This document shows, piece after piece, positions 17,380 through 24,453 of a DNA stretch of 24,453 nucleotides. The DNA is taken from contig NW_003314424.1 in the NCBI RefSeq assembly GCF_000143415.4, forward strand, positions 1 to 24,453, in the 5' to 3' direction. The translations under genes were made by a program, and so were the position numbers. The stretch's first letter is position 1, and each line of letters opens with the position of its first letter. The DNA is from Selaginella moellendorffii (lineage: Eukaryota; Streptophyta; Lycopodiopsida; Selaginellales; Selaginellaceae). The notes under the pieces were generated by a model. That model had not been told where the DNA came from, made no database searches, and saw only the letters and a program-made list of their open reading frames with translations.

Positions 17380-20101
17380 GGGGGAACTAGAGCCGACTCT
17401 TGAACACTTCACCAAGCTACCCCGCTTGTCGGTCCGTATTCACTCTAGTCTTGGACTTCCCAGTGGTCAGTTCATCACCCAACACTGGGTCTGGCCTTCC
17501 TGGGCCAAACTGGCCTTTCCTGGCCAAACTGGCTCCACTGCAGTCCTCCCCCTTACTATACTTTTGGAGCTCACCAAACCCCCCAGGGTCTGGGAGACGA
17601 ACGCTTTGGGCTTTCACCCTCTCAGACTCGAACTCAGACTCAGACTCGGACTCGGACTCAGACTCGGACTCGGGCTCGGGCTCGGTCTCAGCCTTGGCCT
17701 CGGTCTCGGTCTCGGTCCCGGTCTTGGTCCTGGTCTCGGTCTCGGTCCCGGTCTCGGTCCAGTCTCGGTCTCGACCTCGGACTCCATCTCGCGTCCTTCT
17801 CGGACTCCATCACGGACTCCATCTCGGTCCATCTCGGACTCCATCTCGGACTCCGTCTCGGTCCATCTCGGACTCCGTCTCGGGTCCATCTCAGACTCCA
17901 TCTCGGTCCATCTCGGACTCCATCTCGGACTCTGTCTCGGTCCATCTCGGACTCCGTCTCGGTCCATCTCGGACTCCGTCTCGGGTCCATCTCAGACTCC
18001 ATCTCGGTCCATCTCGGACTCCATCTCGGACTCTGTCTCGGTCCATCTCGGACTCCATCTCGGGTCCTTCTCGGGGGAACTAGAGCCGACTCTTGAACAC
18101 TTCACCAAGCTACCCCGCTTGTCGGTCCGTATTCACTCTAGTCTTGGACTTCCCAGTGGTCAGTTCATCACCCAACACTGGGTCTGGCCTTCCTGGGCCA
18201 AACTGGCCTTTCCTGGCCAAACTGGCTCCACTGCAGTCCTCCCCGTTACTATACTTTTGGAGCTCACCAAACCCCCCAGGGTCTGGGAGACGAACGCTTT
18301 GGGCTTTCACCCTCTCAGACTCGAACTCAGACTCAGACTCAGACTCGGACTCAGACTCGGACTCGGGCTCGGGCTCGGTCTCAGCCTTGGCCTCGGTCTC
18401 GGTCTCGGTCCCGGTCTTGGTCCTGGTCTCGGTCTCGGTCCCGGTCTTGGTCCAGTCTCGGTCTCGACCTCGGACTCCATCTCGGGTCCATCTCGGACTC
18501 CATCTCGGGTCCTTCTCGGACTCCATCTCGGACTCCATCTCGGTCCATCTCGGACTCCATCTCGGACTCCATCTCGGTCCATCTCGGACTCCGTCTCGGG
18601 TCCATCTCAGACTCCATCTCGGTCCATCTCGGACTCCATCTCGGACTCTGTCTCGGTCCATCTCGGACTCCGTCTCGGTCCATCTCGGACTCCGTCTCGG
18701 GTCCATCTCAGACTCCATCTCGGTCCATCTCGGACTCCATCTCGGACTCTGTCTCGGTCCATCTCGGACTCCATCTCGGGTCCTTCTCGGGGGAACTAGA
18801 GCCGACTCTTGAACACTTCACCAAGCTACCCCGCTTGTCGGTCCGTATTCACTCTAGTCTTGGACTTCCCAGTGGTCAGTTCATCACCCAACACTGGGTC
18901 TGGCCTTCCTGGGCCAAACTGGCCTTTCCTGGCCAAACTGGCTCCACTGCAGTCCTCCCCCATACTATACTTTTGGAGCTCACCAAACCCCCCAGGGTCT
19001 GGGAGACGAACGCTTTGGGCTTTCACCCTCTCAGACTCGAACTCAGACTCAGACTCGGACTCGGACTCAGACTCGGACTCGGGCTCGGGCTCGGTCTCAG
19101 CCTTGGCCTCGGTCTCGGTCTCGGTCCCGGTCTTGGTCCTGGTCTCGGTCTCGGTCCCGGTCTCGGTCCAGTCTCGGTCTCGACCTCGGACTCCATCTCG
19201 CGTCCTTCTCGGACTCCATCACGGACTCCATCTCGGTCCATCTCGGACTCCATCTCGGACTCCGTCTCGGTCCATCTCGGACTCCGTCTCGGGTCCATCT
19301 CAGACTCCATCTCGGTCCATCTCGGACTCCATCTCGGACTCTGTCTCGGTCCATCTCGGACTCCATCTCGGGTCCTTCTCGGGGGAACTAGAGCCGACTC
19401 TTGAACACTTCACCAAGCTACCCCGCTTGTCGGTCCGTATTCACTCTAGTCTTGGACTTCCCAGTGGTCAGTTCATCACCCAACACTGGGTCTGGCCTTC
19501 CTGGGCCAAACTGGCCTTTCCTGGCCAAACTGGCTCCACTGCAGTCCTCCCCGTTACTATACTTTTGGAGCTCACCAAACCCCCCAGGGTCTGGGAGACG
19601 AACGCTTTGGGCTTTCACCCTCTCAGACTCGAACTCAGACTCAGACTCAGACTCGGACTCAGACTCGGACTCGGGCTCGGGCTCGGTCTCAGCCTTGGCC
19701 TCGGTCTCGGTCTCGGTCCCGGTCTTGGTCCTGGTCTCGGTCTCGGTCCCGGTCTTGGTCCAGTCTCGGTCTCGACCTCGGACTCCATCTCGGGTCCATC
19801 TCGGACTCCATCTCGGGTCCTTCTCGGACTCCATCTCGGACTCCATCTCGGTCCATCTCGGACTCCATCTCGGACTCCATCTCGGTCCATCTCGGACTCC
19901 GTCTCGGGTCCATCTCAGACTCCATCTCGGTCCATCTCGGACTCCATCTCGGACTCTGTCTCGGTCCATCTCGGACTCCGTCTCGGTCCATCTCGGACTC
20001 CGTCTCGGGTCCATCTCAGACTCCATCTCGGTCCATCTCGGACTCCATCTCGGACTCTGTCTCGGTCCATCTCGGACTCCATCTCGGGTCCTTCTCGGGG
20101 G
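17380..20101. repeat. Tandem B-C units with higher-order structure
   Basis: The start AACTAGAGCC recurs at 17385, 18078, 18794, 19386 and 20102, giving units of 693, 716, 592 and 716 bp before the final long unit. Units 2 and 4 give identical translated products throughout, and units 1 and 3 differ mainly by a 101-bp internal repeat. The pattern is thus a'-b-a-b-b'', with a 1308-bp higher-order period. Internal junctions read TTCTCG then GGGGAAC; the original context (17371) reads CTCCCGGGGGAAC. Each unit carries TGGCCAAACTGGC twice in B and then the hexamer array. Confidence 0.9.
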
Positions 20102-21362
20102 AACTAGAGCCGACTCTTGAACACTTCACCAAGCTACCCCGCTTGTCGGTCCGTATTCACTCTAGTCTTGGACTTCCCAGTGGTCAGTTCATCACCCAAC
20201 ACTGGGTCTGGCCTTCCTGGGCCAAACTGGCCTTTCCTGGCCAAACTGGCTCCACTGCAGTCCTCCCCGTTACTATACTTTTGGAGCTCACCAAACCCCC
20301 CAGGGTCTGGGAGACGAACGCTTTGGGCTTTCACCCTCTCAGACTCGAACTCAGACTCAGACTCAGACTCGGACTCAGACTCGGACTCGGGCTCGGGCTC
20401 GGTCTCAGCCTTGGCCTCGGTCTCGGTCTCGGTCCCGGTCTTGGTCCTGGTCTCGGTCTCGGTCCCGGTCTTGGTCCAGTCTCGGTCTCGACCTCGGACT
20501 CCATCTCGGGTCCATCTCGGACTCCATCTCGGGTCCTTCTCGGACTCCATCTCGGACTCCATCTCGGTCCATCTCGGACTCCATCTCGGACTCCATCTCG
20601 GTCCATCTCGGACTCCGTCTCGGGTCCATCTCAGACTCCATCTCGGTCCATCTCGGACTCCATCTCGGACTCTGTCTCGGTCCATCTCGGACTCCATCTC
20701 GGGTCCTTCTCGGACTCCATCTCGGACTCCATCTCGGTCCATCTCGGACTCCATCTCGGACTCCGTCTCGGTCCATCTCGGACTCCGTCTCGGGTCCATC
20801 TCGGACTCCGTCTTGGTCCACCTCGGACTCCACCTCGGACTCCATCTCGGGTCCATCTCAGACTCCATCTCAGACTCCATCTCGGGTCCATCTCGGACTC
20901 TGTCTCGGTCCACCTCGGACTCCATCTCGGACTCCATCTCGGGTCCAACTCGGACTCCATCTCAGGTCCATCTCGGACTCCGTCTTTGTCCACCTCGGAC
21001 TCCACTTCGGGTCCATCTCAGGCTCCATATCGGACTCCATCTCGGACTCCACTTCAGACTCCATATCGGACTCCACTTCGGGTCCATCTCGGACTCTAAC
21101 TAGGGTCCGTCTCGGACTCCATCTCGGACACTTCCACGTGTCATGTGTTGGTCCTTTTTGGGTCCCTTTTTGGAGCCTTGCTTATTGCTCGCTTTGTGCT
21201 CGCTCCTTGAGCACTTTGTTGGGAGTTCCACTCCCGCTCTCGACCTTTCAAGTCGGAGCTTTTAGTCCAAACATGTTACGCTCGTTTGGCTTTCACTTCG
21301 GCCACTACCACGTGGCACCCTTTCCAGCTCCACTTTGGGGCCTAGGGATTTTGTGTCTCACA

Positions 21363-21367
21363 CTTTC
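21363..21367. repeat. Target-site duplication, right copy (CTTTC)
   Basis: This is the partner of 16638-16642. Removing the LTR and one copy leaves the gypsy pol frame uninterrupted in register, since the inserted length plus duplication (4725) is a multiple of three. Confidence 0.88.
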
Positions 21368-22500
21368 ATCTAGTCTCCGGATTGTGAGTGGGAATTTATG
21401 GATCTCAAAAAGTTATTGACGACTCCTCCAGTTTTGGCATATCTTAACCACATTCAACCTTTCATTTTGCGTGTGAATGCTTCTCATATTGATCTTTGAG
21501 GAGTGTTGATGCAAGAGAGCTTGAGTGTGCCTGGTTAATGCCATTCCATTGCATATATAAGTCATACATTACAACTAACGGAGGTGAACTACTCCATGAC
21601 AAAGAAAGAGTGTTTAGTAGCAGTCTAGGGTTTTGAGAAACTTCATGCATATTTACATGGTTCTCAAAATGTTACTAAAAGGTGATCATGTTGCCATTAC
21701 TTCATTATTAAAGAGGAAGAACCTAGTTGGTCATACTGTTTAGTGGGCTTTGAAGCTTCAGATATATGATTTTAGTGTTGTTCACCCCCGGGAAGTTCTA
21801 TGGCTGATGCTAATACCCTTTCTCAAGATCTTCTTCCTTCTTCACTCTCTTCTCATGATTCTAATAAGCATGTTGTTTCAGCATTTGTGGATTTTCTAGA
21901 CAAGGATTATGTGCCATCGGCGGTTGTGGACATGGCCTCCTGTTCATTATTGGATGAATACAAACATCTTACTCGTGTAATACATCGGCCCAAGGATCAT
22001 GTCCTCGTAGAGCTCCAATCCCTCCTCCCTCATCACGAGCTGGAGAGATTCCTTGATAGGGCCATTGTGGCAGCAGCGGCAATACAGCTGATCCATGGAA
22101 ATCCTAGCCCTCATATAGTAGATGATAGTGATGCAGTCAAGTGAGTGGTTGGGGCCATTTATTGAGGCCTTATGTCAAGTATAAAATCTTGACTCCATTT
22201 TATTCCATTGTCATTACACCATAGGTGAGAGCTCAAACTACCCCTAGTGCCCTTTTGTTTGCCAAAGTGGTGGCCTATTAAGCACTATCTTTGACCATAT
22301 ATTAAAGTATAGGAACTTGGTTAGAAGAAAAGGTGTAGGTTTAGAGTTTAGGGTCACTTAGGCATTGAGAGGGCACTTGCTAACTAAAGTGCTTCTTTCT
22401 CAGTTGTTACCAGTGTGGGTATGTACTAGCCCTTCCTCAACTTGTTAAGAGATTTCAGTAGAGTATACAAGAGATAGTGGATACACAAATATTAAGCACT
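21368..22500 (+). mobile_element. 3' part of the old gypsy element (RNase H, decayed integrase)
   Basis: The pol frame resumes with SPDCEWEF and DLKKLLTTPPVLAY, the start of a gypsy RNase H region. This is exactly what should follow the RT thumb that ends at 16627. In-frame TAG at 21371 and TGA at 21497 break it. Further motifs are GVLMQE, a YSMTKKECLVAV-like block and ADANTLSQ at 21800. After 22144 only traces of an integrase zinc-binding region remain (GHLGIERALAN near 22350). No end LTR of this element is recognised. Confidence 0.82.
21800..22144 (+). pseudogene. Gypsy pol fragment, end of RNase H and linker (right copy)
   Basis: The 114-codon frame is in the same register as the RNase H region upstream. 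It starts at an internal Met in MADANTLSQ, the last RNase H motif with its Asp kept, followed by the linker toward integrase. It is identical in translation to 13460-13804 on the other arm. It lies between stops in a dead element and is not an independent gene. Confidence 0.7.
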
Positions 22501-22762
22501 ATATTGCTCTAGCACTTGGGTGAGCCAAGCTCTATAGTCCACAACAATTGCCTTATCTAGGCATTTGCTGCAAGCAGCAAATCCAACACTTATTTGCTAG
22601 GTCATGGTCCATCTAGAAGGCATTCCAATGTCACTCTTGACACTCTAGTGAAGGACTAGAGCTTTTCTTACAAACCAATGTGAAGGATAGGGGAAAACAT
22701 TCACAATTAGTATAGTGATAAAAAATTGTAAAGAATTAAAGAGAACAACTTGAGGACAACAA

Positions 22763-23487
22763 CTTGAATTTAAATTTCCTAAGAGGTCACCCAACTCAGT
22801 ATTATTCAAATCTAAAGATACTTAACCCCAAATATCCCAAAACCTTTAACCGATTGGAAAAGGAAGTGCACTCTTATTCATAGTCCCTTTCCCTTTATAT
22901 TTGAACCCTATGGATCATTTCTCAAGTTGTTCCCTTTGGTTGCTTATAATCCAATATGCTTTCTTGCAAGTTCATACCCTTGTGAATAAAAGTTGAGAGC
23001 CATAACTCTCCTGAGAGCCCTGCTCTCTTGACACCCTACCCCTCGGGTCAAGCTCAGTCGGAGCAAAGTGGATCTGCCAAATGTCAATTAACATGTGATG
23101 CAATTCCCTTACCCAACCAACAAAGTCAGATTGGAGACCCTCTTTAATACCAAATGTAAGTTCTTGAATTTGGACTTCCCGAGAGGTCATTTAATATAGT
23201 ATTATTTAAACCGAAGGACATTTAACCCCAAATATTTCAAGACCTTTAACCGATTAGAAAAGGGGGTGTACTCTTATTCATAAACATTTTCCTTCTATAT
23301 TTGAACCCTATAGATTATCTTTCAAATTGTTCCTTTTGGTTGCTTATATGGGATTTAAATATAAAGGAAAAAAACCTATGAATAAAAGTAAGTTAAGGGT
23401 ATTGAAATACTTGGGGTTAAGTGTCCTTGGGTTTAAATAGTATTGGGTTGGGTGACATTTCGGGAAGTCCAACCTTATAAGTTTACA
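22763..23487 (-). mobile_element. TRIM-like mini-retroelement, right-arm copy
   Basis: This mirrors 12117-12841. Minus-strand terminal repeats lie at 22763-22948 and 23155-23348 with a short internal region between them. The primer-like TTTGGTATTAAAGAG is on the minus strand just left of 23155. An inverted third repeat at 23349-23487 is followed on the plus strand by TTTGGTATTAGAGAGG. Both arms share the same head-to-head arrangement, so it predates the duplication. Confidence 0.55.
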
Positions 23488-23682
23488 TTTGGTATTAGAG
23501 AGGGTCTCAAGTTTGACTCTATTGGTTGGCGAGAGGAATCGCACCATATGTTGATTGACATTTAGCAATTCCATTTTGGGTGACCTCTTGAGAAGTCCAA
23601 ACTCAATCTTAAGAGCTTACATAAATGCTTTTGTGGGGCAATTGTTAAGGGCTTTGACTTTTAAGGCCCACTTAGTCAAGCT

Positions 23683-23780
23683 GTGGAAGATGGACCAGGA
23701 GCTTGAAGAGGATTCCCCAGAAAGGGTGATCACCGATACAACTCGTCCTTGGGACAAGGACTTTGTTGGGGGGGAAGAAT
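23683..23780 (+). mobile_element. 3' coding end and polypurine tract of the first gypsy family
   Basis: Closely similar to 4604-4701, with a few substitutions. Its reading frame stays open where the copy at 4604-4701 has stops (the EEDSPERVITDTT region). The polypurine tract at 23768-23780 is unchanged. The left edge at 23682/23683 is an abrupt switch from sequence shared with the left arm. Confidence 0.85.
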
Positions 23781-24013
23781 TGTTAGGCGCCAGCTTTGAC
23801 CTCGTGGTCAACATCGGTCAAAGGGAGGCTCAAGGGTATATTAAGGCATGTTAGGGTAAGGGACTTAACCTACCCTAGGGCTCACAGTGGAGCGGCGGCG
23901 CAGTGGAGCTTTTGAGGTAGCTCGGGGGTGGTTGGGTGGTGAGGAACCTCAAGAGGTGGCGTAGTATAGTCTTGGGCAACTAGATCTTTGTTTTTTTGCG
24001 CCGGATCATAACA
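23781..24013 (+). repeat. LTR of the first gypsy family, second copy (233 bp)
   Basis: The same TGTTA...TAACA ends and the same 233-bp length as 4702-4934, with scattered substitutions. Sequence shared with the left arm resumes at 24015, so the right LTR end is also the edge of the replaced block. Confidence 0.88.
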
Positions 24014-24014
24014 A

Positions 24015-24453
24015 TGAATGAGTCTCTAAAAAGGGACACAAGAAGGACTAACACATGGAAGTGTTGAGATCCAGTCTAAAAAGGAATCTGAGATGGAGTC
24101 CAAGAAGGAGTCCAAGATAGAATCCGAGGAGTCTGAGATGGAGTTCAAGATGGAGTTTGAAGAGTCTAGGAAGGAATCTAAGATGGGGACCGAGACTGAG
24201 ACCAAGACTGAGACTAGAGCCAAGACCGGGCCCGAGTCCGAGTCTGAGTTCGAGTCCAAGTCTAAGTCCAAGGGTGAAAGGCCAACACAATCATATCCTA
24301 GACCCTAGGGGGTTTGGTAAGTTGCAAAAGTATAGTGTGAGACATAAATCCCTAAACCCCAAAGTAGAGCCGAAAGGGTGCCACGTAGTAGTGGCCAAAG
24401 TGAAAGCTAAATGAGCGTAATATATTTGGACTAAAAGCTCCGGCTTGAAGAGT
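24015..24453 (+). repeat. CTCGGN-array LTR fragment at the window end
   Basis: Reverse complement of 11170-11608: the first part of a D block (24015 to about 24065), a hexamer array (about 24068-24273, GAGTCC/GAGTCT/GAGACC units), a piece of B and the start of another D block cut by the window end. The 71- to 85-codon frames here are array artefacts. Confidence 0.8.

Larger units (their letters stand above)
16643..21362 (-). repeat. Solo CTCGGN-array LTR, 4.72 kb, internally expanded
   Basis: The plus-strand boundaries are TGTAAGTGAC (16643) and GTCTCACA (21362), matching copy 1 at 5030-6490 and flanked by CTTTC on both sides. Only one LTR is present between the duplications, with no primer site or coding body, so it is a solo LTR from recombination. 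Block A is 16643-17379, the amplified B-C units run 17380 to about 21128, and D is about 21129-21362. CACGTG sites lie at 16809-16814, 21135-21140 and 21309-21314. It is over three times the length of copy 1 because of the repeated B-C units. Long frames on both strands (up to about 480 codons) follow from the hexamer periodicity. Confidence 0.87.
20099..24453. repeat. Right arm of giant inverted repeat
   Basis: This is the reverse complement of 11170-15517, starting in the G-run of the fifth B unit and continuing to the last base of the window. It contains the last B-C unit and D block of the solo LTR, the target duplication, the gypsy RNase H remnant, the TRIM-like element and LTR fragments. 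It differs from the left arm by few substitutions, a 12-bp shorter hexamer array and the replaced block 23683-24014. The outer end is not visible. Confidence 0.95.

Noticed and set aside
17348-18799. A 483-codon open frame on the plus strand, with other frames of 200-430 codons on both strands between 14500 and 21103.
   Set aside because: They cross the LTR block B and hexamer arrays, overlap on both strands and in several frames, change unit by unit with the tandem repeat, and have no domain. They follow from stop-free hexamer units, not from coding selection.
16643-21362. Interpretation as a DNA transposon with terminal inverted repeats.
   Set aside because: The termini share only a few bases (TGT...ACA), there is no transposase, and copy 1 of the same repeat adjoins a tRNA-Met primer site. 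A solo LTR explains the ends and the 5-bp duplication.

Overview
The window reads as the left end of a land-plant chromosome followed by a heterochromatic subtelomere built almost entirely of decayed retrotransposons. The evidence is the plant-type telomere repeat (CCCTAAA)n on the C-rich strand at bases 1-268, Ty3/gypsy and LINE remnants, a plant pentatricopeptide-repeat (PPR) gene fragment and a plant MOT1-type molybdate transporter pseudogene. An early-diverging plant such as the lycophyte Selaginella would fit, but that is a weak inference. I see no clearly intact host gene.

Layout. 1-268: terminal telomere. 269-785: spacer. 786-2074: 5'-truncated LINE (zinc-binding C-terminus). 2075-2157: interstitial telomere array fused directly to a gypsy element broken inside its reverse transcriptase. 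2158-4934: that gypsy element (dead RT and RNase H, complete integrase, polypurine tract, 233-bp 3' LTR). 4935-6490: a minus-strand LTR element (tRNA-Met primer site plus a 1.46-kb LTR carrying a CTCGGN hexamer array). 6491-8618: non-coding DNA with a cluster of short palindromes. 8619-8917: PPR fragment. 9151-10429: molybdate transporter pseudogene. 10891-11781: fragments of the CTCGGN LTR.

From 11170 to the window end lies a very large inverted repeat. The left arm is 11170-15517 and the right arm 20099-24453, nearly identical and running off the window. The spacer holds the 5' part of an old gypsy element (15518-16637), interrupted by a 4.72-kb solo LTR (16643-21362) with a perfect 5-bp target duplication (CTTTC). 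The RNase H half of the same gypsy resumes at 21368 in the same reading frame. Inside the solo LTR a 0.6-0.7-kb segment has been tandemly amplified with a higher-order pattern. The tandem units and the inverted repeat use the same breakpoint, a G-run before AACTAGAGCC.

Inferred order of events: gypsy insertion and decay; insertion of the CTCGGN-LTR element into it and reduction to a solo LTR; tandem amplification and inverted duplication; and separately, at the tip, chromosome breakage within another gypsy element, healing by telomere addition, LINE attachment and renewed capping. The long open frames on both strands of the CTCGGN arrays are low-complexity artefacts, not genes.
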